Shown here: positions 35,801 to 47,070 of the stretch, piece by piece
How positions within the stretch are numbered: position 1 is the first letter of the stretch
How the letters are laid out: each line of letters begins with the position of its first letter
Source: Solicoccozyma terricola
Taxonomy: Eukaryota; Basidiomycota; Tremellomycetes; Filobasidiales; Piskurozymaceae
DNA: 64,000 nt
Reading direction: 5' to 3'
Assembly (NCBI GenBank): GCA_001600875.1
Contig: BCLD01000003.1
Coordinates: 960,408 to 1,024,407, forward strand
Program-made: the position numbers and the translations under genes
Notes under the pieces: generated by a model
What the model saw: only the letters and a program-made list of their open reading frames with translations
Database searches by the model: none
What the model was told of the DNA's origin: nothing

Positions 35801-36025
35801 GCTGTGCGGAGAGGGGAGGGGGAACGACAGGACGGGGAAGGAATAGAAGAACATGGACATGGGGTGTGTGATGGTGGTCATGCGGGACATGAGAAGGAGG
35901 ACGGACAGGATCCTCACCACCACCACCACCACCATCACCATCACCATCAACACGACAAAGACGACCACCCTCACGACCGACACGAGACTGACCACGACGG
36001 TGCTGTAAACCATAAAGACGAATAG
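32887..36025 (+). CDS. ZRG17: Zinc transporter of the cation diffusion facilitator family, Zrg17-like
   Basis: join(32887..33927,34000..34478,34536..34694,34746..34852,34934..35081,35148..35310,35378..36025), 914 residues. The first 430 residues are Ser/Pro-rich and disordered, with a long Asp/Glu run at 33380-33430. Paired hydrophobic helices follow (LIGFLFSLAPLAQLALGLGL; ISGIVTSLFASMKLQNHAV; TSAVVGSCSFALIGSLIIPV; MLEIFFCYRIAYPAAVAFGT) with a cytoplasmic extension. His clusters (KHHHHGTGAHEDHY and a run of eleven His near the C-terminus, 35917-35949) point to metal binding. The long N-terminus and the divergent metal-site helices fit Zrg17, which works with Msc2 to bring Zn2+ into the ER. 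The CDF assignment is fairly secure; the Zrg17 subtype is inferred. The intron at 34853-34933 contains 25 T. Confidence 0.65.
34870..34894. repeat. 25-bp poly-T tract in an intron
   Basis: An uninterrupted T run between the donor at 34853 and the acceptor at 34933 of the Zrg17-like gene, in the sense strand. It is upstream of the acceptor and could act as an extended polypyrimidine tract. Confidence 0.85.
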
Positions 36026-36240
36026 GAAGGGGTGCTAGATGAACTGCACGTGACCGATGTATCACGTGGCGATGACGTATCAGATGTGGTTCCGCGTCCT
36101 TACAGCGTCACTTCGAGCATACAACAGTGGGAGTGGTCGACATCGGGTTCGACGAGTGGTCCAGCATCCATCAACAACTCACTCACCCCATCCACCCCAT
36201 CCACATTTCACATTCCAACCACTTCATCAGTCTACCCACC

Positions 36241-36951
36241 ATGTACCGCGCTCGAGCTATCACTGCGTCCCTTCCCAGGACTGCCATCATCAGGGCATCC
36301 AAGGTGAGCAGCCACTCTTCCATCCGGGACCGGATGCAATCGCCCCCACACACAGAGCTAACCTGAACCACCGACCTCTTTCTCATCTCTACAGCGAGGC
36401 TATGCTGTTGCTCCTCCTCCGCCACCACCACCAGGAGCTACCACTGCCGGTGTCCGCGGCACAGTTCCACCACCACCACCTCCTCCACCTCCACCATCCG
36501 AGGGTGGTAGCAGTGAGTAATCCGACCTGCATAACCACGTACAATTTATTTCAGAGAATAACTTACAACTTTCCTCCCAGACACCTTACTCATCGTTGCC
36601 GTCGCTGCAGTGGCTGCAGGAGGTGGATACTACTACCTCACCAACGACCCTAACGCTCGCGCAAAGGCAAAGGAACTCGCATCCGACGCCAAATCCGAAG
36701 CGAAGAAACTCGAAGGTGACGCTAAAAACGTACTCAACACCGCTGAGGGTAAAGTGAAAGGAGCGTATTATGATGCGAAGTCATCGGGTCAGGATGCTGC
36801 TTCGAATAATATTGGGAACCTACATGACAAGGTAGATCTCAAGGGGAAGAGTCTGTTGAGTTCGGCGAGGAGTGAGGCGGAGAAGTTGGCGGGTAGCGCG
36901 GAGGGTAATTTGAAGGAAGCGAAAGATAACGTCAAGTCGTTGTTCAAGTAA
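36241..36951 (+). CDS. Small membrane-anchored protein with probable mitochondrial leader and amphipathic repeats
   Basis: join(36241..36303,36395..36512,36581..36951), 183 residues. The N-terminus MYRARAITASLPRTAIIRAS has Arg but no acidic residues and is followed by RGYA, a typical mitochondrial processing context. A Pro-rich linker with two poly-Pro runs leads to one hydrophobic helix (LLIVAVAAVAAGGGYYYL). The rest is Ala/Lys/Glu/Asp-rich with 11-residue-like periodicity (AKAKELASDAKSEAKKLEGD), as in LEA or apolipoprotein-like amphipathic helices. This layout suggests an inner-membrane protein with a helical domain outside the membrane, possibly shaping or coating it. Some fungal proteins annotated as calcofluor-white-hypersensitive share this appearance in my recollection. 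Function is not known from sequence. Confidence 0.8.
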
Positions 36952-37179
36952 GAATTGTAGCTACGTATGCGAAAGTCCAAGTGGACGACCAGAAGACCAC
37001 TCGTAGTAGTTGGAAATTGTATCCTCCTGTGAAGCGAATCAGTGAATAAAAAAAATACATCGTCATTGTACAAAATGTGATCAGTGTTCACCTTGTTGGG
37101 CGCGCGCTGTTCGATTACTCGATACAAATCGTTACACAGATTTGAACAACAGTCTCTTTAGTCAACTTCTATCCCCCTT

Positions 37180-39194
37180 TCAAATCTCCACCGCGTTTGT
37201 CCTCTTTGACAGATCCTCCAACTCTGCCTTTTCCTGCCTTGCCTGCTCCGCATGCGCCTTCAATTCCTCCGGAGTGGACTCCACATCCATTCTTGCACCA
37301 TGAGCACCTGATTGGTCTGACCTTCTAACCCCATCAGGCGGGGGCGTACTTACTCTCTCAGGGGTGTAAAACGAATCAGTATCACTGTTGGCCACGTCGT
37401 TCTTCGGCGTGGGAGGCATGCCGGATGATTGAGACGACATGGTGCTTGCTGCTCGGAGTCTATTCGCAGCCATGATTGTCCTAGCGGCGGATTTCCATTT
37501 CCTAGCTGCATTGAAGTTTTCACGAATGTGAGAGGATAAATCATGTTCACTCCATGCTTCCTTGATTATCCACTGCAAGGTTCAGTGGGTCAGGGCAATG
37601 TCAAGACAGCATGATCATGACTATACGCGCGCACTCACAGGATGTTGTTGTGCTTCCTCAGCCGTGAGCCGCTTCGCCGGGTCCACCACGACTAGCGCTT
37701 TGATAAACTCTTTCGCTAACAAAACGTTCCGAAAAGACGATCATTCGCACGATCATTAGCGAATGTTACCCAATGTCAGATATCGGAGACATCGTGACCA
37801 CACCTTCATCACTAATATTCTTCCAATACCGTTCATGGAACTCCACTCTACCCTTTGCGGTTTCCTGGGTCAACTCCATCTTCGTTTCTGATCGGAATGG
37901 AGAGTATCCGCATAAAAGGACGTATGTGATGATCCTTAGGATCCCACAAAACGTTTAGCATACTCCCAACATCAAGCAGTACTGAGATAAACTCACCCAA
38001 GACTCCAAATATCAACCGGTTTGCCATGTCCTTTTCCTAGCAATATCTCAGGAGCAGCATAACCGAAACTGCCAGCCATGGTGGTAAGCATCTCATCCGG
38101 ACTCTCGAGATGCTTGGCGCTGATGGTGATCCGATGTTTCAGTGGATGTAGGGGGTTATGGACGATTTGGATAGAACAGACTTGCTCAGAACTCACATTC
38201 CGAAATCAGCAATCACAAGTCCAGAATGCTCATCTTTGGTGCGGTAGAGGATGTTCTCTGGTCTGTGAAGCAAGTCAGAGGAAGGATCAGTCTCTGTTTC
38301 CAAGACAATGTTAGCTATCCGCCAGCTTACTTTAGATCTCGGTGAACAACATCATGATCATGAAGGTATTTGACGGCTGATAGCAACGCTCTGTTCCGCT
38401 GAAGAGAGTCAGCATTGAAACTCTGAACAGTCTGGTTTCCAAACTCACACTATCACATCCTTTGCATCTTTCTCTGTGAACTTTCCTTTCGTAGTGATTC
38501 GGTCGAATAGTTCTCCACCAACCGCCAGCTCGAACACCAAGTAAAACCTGAAGATGTGGCAACAAATTCCGCGTTAGTAAAGGACACTTGAATGAAAGGG
38601 GTGACTGAGAGTTTGTGCGTACTTGTCACGCGACTCAAAGTGGTCGAAGCATTTGACCTAAGAGGAGAGGGGAATGTACCATCAGTCCGGTGGTTGAGAC
38701 TGGAGTGGTGACCAAAACCATTACGATATTCGGGTGATCTAGGTGTTTGAGCACATTCATCTCACTGTACACCGACTCCTCGTTTCCCTTGACCAGCTTC
38801 TTTGGAATGACCCTGTGTCAAGATATTGATGAGATTCGTATTGTCTTCTCAAGCTGTATATTGTATGATCTCACTTCAGAGCCACTTCTCTCACCGGTCC
38901 ACCAGGTTGGGGAGCGTGATTCCAAGTCGCCTGTATGACCTTGCCAAACGTCCCTTTGCCGAGTGTCTGTCATGGTTCTTCAGAGCTTCAGCTGTTGGAT
39001 TAGACACGGCTACATGAGAAGAGCTCGAATGACCTTCTCCATGACATATTCCCTCTTCTTGACTGGAAGAAGCCAAGAGGGGGAAAGTAGGTCAAGCCCG
39101 TTAGACCACGTTGGTTTGGATCCGTGTGTATGTTGTGTGGTAGCAGCTCACCAAAGGATTCAGGTTGTGGGAGGAGGTGGTCGCGGAGACCCAT
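37180..39194 (-). CDS. CMK1: Ca2+/calmodulin-dependent protein kinase (CaMKI-like)
   Basis: complement(join(37180..37572,37639..37715,37804..37934,37997..38119,38197..38262,38331..38390,38449..38547,38623..38657,38725..38812,38875..38966,39034..39062,39152..39194)), 12 exons, 411 residues. The kinase domain shows the Gly loop LGKGTFGKV, the Lys in [36 protein letters not shown] and [19 protein letters not shown]. After the domain comes [20 protein letters not shown], which matches the autoinhibitory and calmodulin-binding helix of CaMKI. The tail has an S/T-P region and a charged helix. It should transduce Ca2+ signals in the cytosol. Exon 2 (29 nt) uses the weak donor GTCATT; phase and the conserved residues on both sides require it. 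The symbol is by analogy with yeast. Confidence 0.92.
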
Positions 39195-39442
39195 CTTGGT
39201 GTATGCCGCTGGAAGGAACTTGTGACGCTGATGCTGCAGAAGGAGTGTGTTGGATGCTCAAGACGAAGGAATAGGTGGTGATCGCTCCAAACCCAGGTTG
39301 GATTCCACCAGGATGATATTATTTCTTGAGCACCTTGCTTGCCCTTCTCGGATACAAGCGGCGGTAAGATAACGCGTGACTTTGATCCGAACGTCGGCTC
39401 ACAAACCCGCATGCTCATCACCTCCAGGCTCCACAAGGGCAA

Positions 39443-41071
39443 TCATCGTATATACAACCTATCACCTTCTAGACGTACGCCCTTTGTCGAGCACCACTCT
39501 CTCACTCTTCCAAGCCTGGGATCATCCCACTCATCTAACGGACTCGTCTGCGCAGGCAGACTAGAAGAAAATAACAGCAACTTGCCTGCCCATTCCAATG
39601 TCATGCTGAGGTACGATTTCTTCATCACCTCCCACATCTTATCCCGAAGCTTGATTGCTCCCCAATCCAACAGAATACGCTGATGTTCTGTTACAGCAGG
39701 GTGTTGTTGACACTTTGCGTATGCGATGGGAGACGAGATGGAGAGTGCGCGATATGTTGTCATCGCCAGGCATATATTGACGTCCGTTTGTTCAACGAAC
39801 GGAGCGTTGTCCCGAGGTATTACGTCCTGGTCATCTAACAATCGGTTGCCTTCAGATCTACGTTTCCTCCGCATTGAAGAACGAGAAGGCGATGTCCAGT
39901 CGTTGTAGAATGTTAAAAACTGCTCCGCATTTTCCAAATAACAAAGCTGATAAAGCAATAGGAGACTTGCGAAATGATTTCGTGAGTCAGTGGATTGTGA
40001 TGTGGATGCGGCGCTCGTCGAAATAGATAGCCTAGAGATTGCTCTTTCTGCCGTCTCCACTACCTCTTTATCCGATCGTTGTTCTGCCAGCGTGTACAGT
40101 TGAGGTACTAATACTGATATTGAGGAAACGAATTGCGCATGATTTGAAGCTTGTAACGCGTAGAGTGCCGATGTCTCATAGACTAGAAATCAAAAGTCAG
40201 TCAAGTTCCACGGTTATGATGGATCGGGTGCCCTGTGACACTTTACCTTCAATAGCAAACGCGTCATATCGGTGCGCAGCCATAACTCCCTCTCTAAGTT
40301 TTCCTTATCGGATCAAAACACATGAAAGAACCGCCTGGGTGAGGGGAATATTCTACCGCGGGTTTTTGGGTGGTTAATAACTCACTCAGTAGTAGAAGAA
40401 CACTTCCAAGAACCTCCAAAGCGAGTGTTTCATCGGGTGGAATCATCGTGCTTCGAAGATGTAGAAAGCGCTCATGGAATGCGTTCAGCTGTACGTTTGA
40501 ATAATCTGGATGTCAGAGAATGAAGATTGAAAATGGGTGGTTGGTTTGGAGTTGGACGTACGTACTTTTTCTTGTATATATGCTCGGAATCGTTCTTGGG
40601 TGTTGTGATCCTTCAACCTACGAAAGCCAAACCACCAAAGATCAGAGATCAGATTCGTGTTTACATCACTCCCTCAAGCGCTACTTTCCTTCCAACTCAC
40701 GCATCACCCTCATCTCCCATCCCCCCACTTCGGCTAACCGTACCCAACAACTCCATCTCGTTCATCTTTGTGAATCTCTTCGAGCCATCTTTCCGATGCT
40801 TGATATCGTTGGGATCAGATGCAAGGACACGTTGAGCAGTTGATGTGTCGGCTGGTGACCATCGTGATCTTTGACGGGAGGTGGAAGGTGTGTAAGGTGT
40901 GTAAGGTGTGTAAGGTGTGGAAGGTATGGAAGGTGTGTACGGTGTGTACGGTGTGGATGGAGCGTGAATGGATTGAGATGATGATGAAGGCCCTGCAGAG
41001 CGGGTAGGCGGTGTGCGAGATGGAACACTGTCCCGGTTGCGGAGATGTGGTGGCATGTAATGTAGACTCAT
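39443..41071 (-). CDS. Protein resembling the SAC3/GANP/THP3 family
   Basis: complement(join(39443..40182,40247..40291,40386..40488,40566..40617,40701..41071)), 436 residues. The first 90 residues are low-complexity with tandem TPYTPYTPS units. The helical core includes NAFHERFLHLRSTMIPPDET, GVMAAHRYDAFAIEVYETSA, LYALQASNHAQFVSSISVLV, ASLLLLYQLCYLENAEQFLT and a C-terminal LRDKMWEVMKKSYLSM. The spacing (VYExxALYAL, a helix ending in a Tyr-rich segment, then a kinase-unrelated helical end) resembles the SAC3/GANP helical repeat and PCI module of THP3/LENG8, which couples transcription with mRNA processing and export. The resemblance is by eye and the match is weak. The 45-nt exon 4 needs the acceptor TTAGAG to stay in phase. 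The gene is divergent from the RPC34-like gene (227 bp). Confidence 0.55.
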
Positions 41072-41298
41072 GATGACTGGGAGGGGAGGAGGATGGTTGT
41101 ATATGGTTCCCTGGCCACCCCTCCCTGGCCCCCCCCCCCCCCGCGGCCCACGTGAGAATTGCCACGTCATCGAATCCTCTTCCCTCCGTTCTCTGCTCAA
41201 ATGTTGGTAGCTGTCCTCTCTGTAGGCCACAACCTCACTCCTCAGTCTCCCAAACCTGCCAACGAGGTCAGACTCACATCCTTCTGACCCCAGGCATC

Positions 41299-43520
41299 AT
41301 GTCCGCCATCTCCAACCTCTCCACATTCGAAAAAGACGTCTACAAGAAAATCAGGGATGGGTCCAATAACGTGAGTCGAAACGATTGGTCGGTGAACCCG
41401 AAAATCGTCTTTTGGAGTTGCTCACCGTTATTTATTTTCCTTACAGCATCTTGCTAGTGACGCTCTGAATCAAGCGTTCAGCGGTATCAAGACAATAAAA
41501 GATATCGGAATTGCAATCAACAAGCTCTTGCAAAAGGTGAGTGTTGAATATGAGCGGCCCCATGTGGATGAAAGCTGAAAGACTACTGACTCGTCCTCGC
41601 CTTCTTTACCTTGCCATCCGATAGAACCTCGTCCAGCTGAAAACAGATAAGAATGATAGACTCACATATCATGCGGTATCTCTCGAGGAAGCCAAACAAT
41701 CAGCGGACGTCAAGGATGATCCGAACAGTGCGATTGTATTAGGGATCATTCGAGATGCAGGGAACATGGGTTTGTCTTTTCTCTCAACCCAGTTCATGGT
41801 TTCTAAATTTTTAAAAAAAGTGTCTGGGCTCTACTCGCAGGTTCTTGGCAGACTATCATACGCAAACAGACCAACCTTCCTCAGATTCTCCTTCAGCGAT
41901 GTCTCAGATCACTTACCAACAAGGGTCTAATCAAACAAGTTGATAATGTCAAGGTTTGTTTCGGTGGTTGACCGCGTTGATCGTGGTTTCGTCCCTCGGT
42001 ACTGATCCATATCAAAACACTTGTTAATAGTTCCCGACTAGAAAAACATTTATGATGGCTGATATCATGCCATCTGTTGAACTGACTGGAGGACCTTGGT
42101 ACGATGGGAATGAGCTCGATCTTGATTTTATCAATCAGCTGTTAAGCACATGCGAAAATATCGTGTTTCGAAAAGTACGTGACCACGCCAACAGCCAAAC
42201 CCGCGCGATTCAAAACCCGCTCACGTATATACTCACCCCCACCCACCCCCAACCCTCAACCCCCTATGATCCCTCATTCAGTCCTTCCCGAAAGGCAAAA
42301 ACAATCCAATCTTCCCACCAGCACATACATCCAAGCTTCCTTCTCCATCGGATGTTCTTGAAACTATCAAGAGAATGAATGTCATTCAAAACGTGGATAT
42401 CAACGTCGAACACATCATGCAAATCATGAATGTGCTCGTGTACGATGGGAAAGTCGAAGTTATCAAGTTGTCTAGTAAAGCGATGAATGGTGGTGGAAAT
42501 AATCCTGGGTGGAGTAACGAGATTGAGCATGATGGAGGTGGTATGGATACGGATGAGGAGAAAGCGGACAAGAAGAGGAAAAAATCGGGGAAGAGGTCAA
42601 GGGAGAGTGATGATGAAGATAGTGATGATGATGATACACGACGTTCAAAGAAGAAGAAACGTAGAGATGATAGTGAAGATGATGAAGGAGGTAGTGAAGA
42701 TGAACGAGCTAGGAGGAAGAAGAAGAAACAGAAGGAGAAGGAGAAAGCGAAATTGGCAAAGGAGAAGGAAAAGAAGAAGAGGAAGAAGGAAAAGGAGAAG
42801 GAAAAGGAGAAGAAGAGGAAGGAGAAGCGCCGTGCACGGTCTAGATCGAAGGTGGGTTTGCGTGGATTGAGATAGACTGATGGAACCCGTCACTGATAGC
42901 CCTCCGCGTGCCAACAACAGAGTCGATCCAAATCACGATCTCGCAAAGGCTCTGATGACGACGACTCGGATGCCAGCGATTCAGATGGCCTCAAAACAAT
43001 CGACGAGATAACATCAGGCAGTTCGACCAAGAAGAGCAAGAAGAAGCGCGATGCGTCATCTGATTCAGACACCGACACGGATGACTCATCCACCGACTCA
43101 TCCACCGACTCGGAGAGCGACTCGGACAGCAGCGATAGCGACGTCTCCTCGGCTGACATCGACAACGACAAGTTCAAGCTCAATTCGGGAAAAGCGAAAG
43201 CTCTGAACGGACGTGTGTCCAAAGACGAGGCAAAGACGGCGATGTTCGACTCGGACGCTTACGATCCACTTACGGATCAGAACGTCGTGTATCGTGCGGT
43301 CCGTTCGACACAGCTGCGCGTGGGAACAACCGAGGCTCCTTGCGTAGGATGTCCCCAGTTCACATTCTGCTCCGAGGCTGGTCCGGTCAATCCGAAAGGC
43401 TGCGAGTACTTTGATCAGTGGCTGGATGGGCCGCAGGAGCAAGAGGCAATGGAGAAGGACCATGGAGTCGTTGAGAATGGGGACGCAGGTGGTCATCTTC
43501 CGGATATACAGATGGAATGA
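41299..43520 (+). CDS. RPC34: RNA polymerase III subunit RPC34 (RPC6/RPC39), with a large charged insert
   Basis: join(41299..41370,41447..41536,41625..41769,41841..41953,42031..42174,42282..42851,42921..43520), 577 residues. The tandem winged-helix domains are evident: ALNQAFSGIKTIKDIGIAIN, KNLVQLKTDKNDRLTYHAVS, LGIIRDAGNMGSWQTIIRKQ, LTNKGLIKQV, ELTGGPWYDGNELDLDFINQ and NVDINVEHIMQIMNVLVYDG. The C-terminus has YRAVRSTQLRVGTTEAPCVG and CPQFTFCSEAGPVNPKGCEYF, with the four Cys that carry a 4Fe-4S cluster in RPC39. Between these parts lie roughly 250 residues of Lys/Glu, SRSRS, Asp/Ser and STDS repeats (42510-43200), roughly doubling the protein. RPC34 bridges polymerase III and TFIIIB and opens the promoter. 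Exon 6 needs the acceptor at 42281. Confidence 0.93.
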
Positions 43521-43694
43521 GGATGGAGGGAGGATCTACGAAACCCCTGCAACGTTTGCTTTTTGATGACGACTTTTGCCTATTAACGCATGTTACCCCT
43601 TACATCCTACATGACCACTTGTATTCCATACACATTCCGATGAGATCACTGCGTCTTATCGACATTTTCACTTGGCATTCTTTTATCGACATCT

Positions 43695-45274
43695 TCACTT
43701 GGCATTCTGGCCGAACAACGCTTCGACAGTGTCGTAGTTGTACTTGAGGTCGCCATGCCAGTAGTTGGGAGTGTCCGCTTTGACCAACTTCCAGGCCTCG
43801 TCGAGCGCCTTGACGACCTCCTCGGGAAGAGGACCCTTCTCAAGGTCATCCAAGTTGCTCTCGAGTTGGTTGAAGCTGGAAACACCGATGATGATACCGT
43901 CGTTGCCTCCCTTATTTGCGAGTTTTAACTGAGAATGGTGTACGCACCACCTGAGCGCCACTTCGACCATGGTAAGGTTGTGGTGTGAGATGGCATCCTC
44001 GATAGCCTTAAGACCGTCGAATACCGCGTCACGGAAGTAACGCTGTCTGTAGTGGGCCCCTTGAGGTCCAGCATTGGTACTGAATCGACCTTCGGTAGGG
44101 ACGTCTTTTGACTTGATCTTGCCTGAGAGCAAACCACCGGCAAGTGGATTGTAGATGACCATATCCATGCCGTATCGACGAAGAGTGGGAATTAACTCGG
44201 CTTCGCAGGATCGCGTGATGGCGTTGTACATCTGGAGGAGAGGGGTGTTGGAGTTAGTTGGAGGACGATAGGGTGCATTCGCAAAAAGCACAGCACTCAC
44301 TCCTTGATACAAGGTAGGGCGGACCCAGCCGTTATACTTGCAAGTCATCACAACCTCTGCGACCTGATGCAATCGCTGATCAGCATTTATAAAGACCACT
44401 TGATTGTGGGATTGAAGACGTGTACACACCTCTGCGGCGGTGAAGTTGGAGATCGCAAACGTCTTGAATTTGCCCGCTCTGTAAAGCTTGTCAATTGCTT
44501 CAAGCGTAGGAGCGAATGGCCTATTTCCCCCCCCCCCCCCCCCCCCCCCACAGAAGTCCCCCCCCCCCCCCCCCCCCCCCTTTAGCCGCCCCCCCCCCCC
44601 CCCCCCCCCCCNNNNNNNNNNNNNNNNNNNNNNNNNNNNNNNNNNNNNNNNNNNNNNNNNNNNNNNNNNNNNNNNNNNNNNNNNNNNNNNNNNNNNNNNN
44701 NNNNNNNNNNNNNNNNNNNNNNNNNNNNNNNNNNNNNNNNNNNNNNNNNNNNNNNNNNNNNNNNNNNNNNNNNNNNNNNNNNNNNNNNNNNNNNNNNNNN
44801 NNNNNNNNNNNCCCCCCCCCCCCCGCGGGAGATCGAACACCACACCCACCAGCATGCAAGTAGTAAATATCAACTGAATCCGTTCCCAGCTCTTTCAAAC
44901 TCGTCGTCACCTTCTCTTCAATGACTTCAGGTTGATGACCTTCCGTCGGATTGGGATACCATTTGGTAGCGATTTTGAATCCCTTTTCTTTCCAACCAGC
45001 TTCTCTGGTAAATGCCTCTTGCTGCCCACCGATGTAGACACGAGCTGTATCAAGCTCGTCGTACCCTCGGGACCGAAGGTATTCGAGGTGCTTCTTGTAC
45101 TCATCGAGGGAGGTGATACGGGCACCTGCGGCTTCGTCCCGACCGAAGGTCATGCTGGATGTGGGTTGTGGGGTTGTGGGGGAGGGTGTCTGTCAATCTC
45201 GATATGACAAGCGGCGCGAGGCAGGAGTGGGCTTACCATCCGAGGATGATCCTGTTCTTCGCAGCAGCAGTCAT
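43695..45274 (-). CDS. Aldo-keto reductase (AKR7/aflatoxin-aldehyde reductase-like), interrupted by an assembly gap
   Basis: Exons seen: 45274..45237, 45154..44850, about 44527..44430, 44363..44301 and 44231..43695. The N-terminus MTAAAKNRIILG-CMTFGRDE and ELDTARVYIGGQQEA supply catalytic Asp and Tyr, FKIATKWYP the Lys and VDIYYLHA the His of the AKR tetrad. FKTFAISNFTAAEVAEVV, LIPTLRRYGMDMVIYNPLAG and IIIGVSSFNQLESNL follow, ending LFGQNAK. The family reduces aldehydes and dicarbonyls with NADPH. Between exons 2 and 3 the phase does not close: a donor after HAG at 44849 needs a phase-1 acceptor, and PFAPTLEAIDKL follows AATAGG directly. About five residues that normally follow the His are missing and are probably hidden in the 200-N gap or the C tracts. 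The gene itself is likely intact. Confidence 0.85.
44527..44824. repeat. Poly-C tracts flanking a 200-N assembly gap
   Basis: From left to right: C23 (44527-44549), ACAGAAGT, C23 (44558-44580), TTTAGCCG, C23 (44589-44611), 200 N (44612-44811), C13 (44812-44824). The block sits in the second intron of the aldo-keto reductase gene and is G-rich in its pre-mRNA. The round 200-N size is a placeholder, so the true length is unknown. Confidence 0.9.
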
Positions 45275-45817
45275 TAGTAGTGAGATGATCCTGTTAGCTT
45301 GTATGTAAGATGAGTGTGGTTGTAGAGGTGGTTGCGTATCATAAACATGGGGGGTGGCCGATATATATATATATATTTCTTGTGGTGGAGGCTACAAAGG
45401 TGGAGGTGGAATGTGGAGGTGCAAAGATATCAAGATTGGACTGTCAGATTTCAGCATGCGCAATGTGAGATTCAAGGCAGGTTATTATTATCATCAGTCG
45501 GAATGATGCCATGTACCTCGGGGGCGTTGTGGGATGGGCAGGACCAGACCGAGTCCAGCGTGTTGACAATGTATGCCCCAACATCGAAGCAGCTATTCGG
45601 TACGAGCCGTTTGCCACCCATTCGCCACCTATTCGCCACCCAAATTCTCACGGATGCATGCATGCTATTCTTACGTGCCCCCTCCCCTCGAGGCAAGCTG
45701 TGTAACGTGTCGCCCCCTTGAAACCCCGTCCATGTCGTCTTTGATACATATTCATACCAACATCATCAACGCACATCACTCACAACACAGCAAACAGCGT
45801 ATTTGACCCTCGACACA
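45275..45817. promoter_or_regulatory. Divergent intergenic region, aldo-keto reductase and BRI3-like genes
   Basis: 543 bp. It contains a short TA repeat (45361-45376) and GCCACCCATTCGCC-type repeats near 45610-45640. No protein frame is convincing. It should hold both promoters. Confidence 0.4.
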
Positions 45818-46633
45818 ATGACCATCTTCAAACGGGACACCCCACTTCCACCTCCACCGGCGTACGAACAAGTTACTGGTCAATCAGCAGCTGTTGGAAG
45901 TCAGAACGGAGTAGCGACGAATGGCGAATTCATCCAGACGCCTCAGAGTGAGCACCGATCCATCCTTCGTGATTGTTCCAAAAAAGCACCACCACTACCA
46001 CCACCACTGATCCTCATGCTCGTCCTCTCCCGTAGCTACTCCCATGACTCAAATCAATCACGGCGACGCTTACAACCCGCCTCTTAAACCGGGGATGTTC
46101 GGATACCAGTATGCTGAAATTGCACCACCACAAGTTTCGGAAATGAATCAAGTTCAGAAATATCAAGGTACTACTCTGCCTAGTTCTGTACCGACTGGGA
46201 TGCAGGATGGACCGGGAAAGCCTATCATGCACTACTACAGAAATCAGATGGGTGAGTTCGAAAGCGAAAAGTGTCGTGCGACCATTCTTTTAAGCCATCT
46301 GCTGACGATGGCAAAACACCCTTGTTCTCCCGACTCGCTAGGACATACCATTCAAAGTCCTCTTCCACCTTCTCACCCTGCGATGCAATGTCTGATGTCT
46401 GGCCAACATGTCCCATCTAGACACTTTGGTTGCTTGGGTATTATCATGGGTGTCTTGTTCTGCCCGTTGGGATGCATTTGGTGAGTATCTTGTGTCGTCA
46501 AAGTCGGTGGTGTTTTGGTTATACTGATTCGATGGTACGGCTGGGCGGGCGGCTTTGTAGGACTGCGTTTGACTTTCAAGAACGATGTGATCGTTGTGGG
46601 GAGATCATAGGAGAGGGTTGTTATTCCTGTTAG
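45818..46633 (+). CDS. BRI3 (brain protein I3)-like small membrane protein
   Basis: join(45818..45947,46036..46251,46342..46480,46561..46633), 185 residues. The N-terminal half is Pro/Gln/Tyr-rich (LPPPPAYEQVTG carries a PPxY motif). Then come QCLMSGQHVPSRHFGCLGII, MGVLFCPLGCIW and a Cys-rich end ERCDRCGEIIGEGCYSC. A CxxC-like zinc-binding element around a short membrane-dipping helix is the layout of the BRI3 and related LITAF-like families, which sit on endosomal or lysosomal membranes and bind WW-domain ubiquitin ligases through PPxY. The localisation is known for animal relatives and inferred here. The four-exon model closes in phase. Confidence 0.75.
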
Positions 46634-47070
46634 GAGAACTTGAAGCGAACGCAAATCTGGATATTTAGAATGCTGAGATTCCAAGCGGGTTTAACGTTCG
46701 AGAATGAAAGGAAGGGGAAACTGATTTAGTTGGTTGAGAGTTATAGCTGATCTTGGCTGTTCGTCTAAAAGTTGTAAATGTAATGGGAGTTTTGTTCGAA
46801 ATTGTATTCAGTATAAATTCCGATTCGGTTGCGGCGCTCACGAACACACGCAGGTGGGGAATTTTGATGAACGTATCGCAGACCAATCGGTACGCGCACT
46901 TGTCCATCGAGGGCCCCGGTTCATAGATGGCGCGAAGTTACGTTACTTCCATCGGGAACACTCCGAAAGTCCGCCCGATCGCGTGCGTGCCGATCTAGTA
47001 CTTGCCCCAACTTCAGGAGAGAGACCGTAAGAGCCAGTCGTAGTTCACACACATAACAACTTGTCAGAAA
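46634..47070. other. Intergenic, 3' flank of BRI3-like and promoter of the acyl-CoA synthetase
   Basis: 437 bp between genes in the same orientation. No coding frame or repeat is seen. The start codon of the following gene has a good context (AAAATGCC). Confidence 0.4.

Noticed and set aside
40870..40970. GTGTAAGGTGTG tandem repeat as a possible intergenic minisatellite
   Set aside because: It lies in exon 1 of the SAC3/THP3-like gene and codes for TPYTPYTP units on the minus strand.
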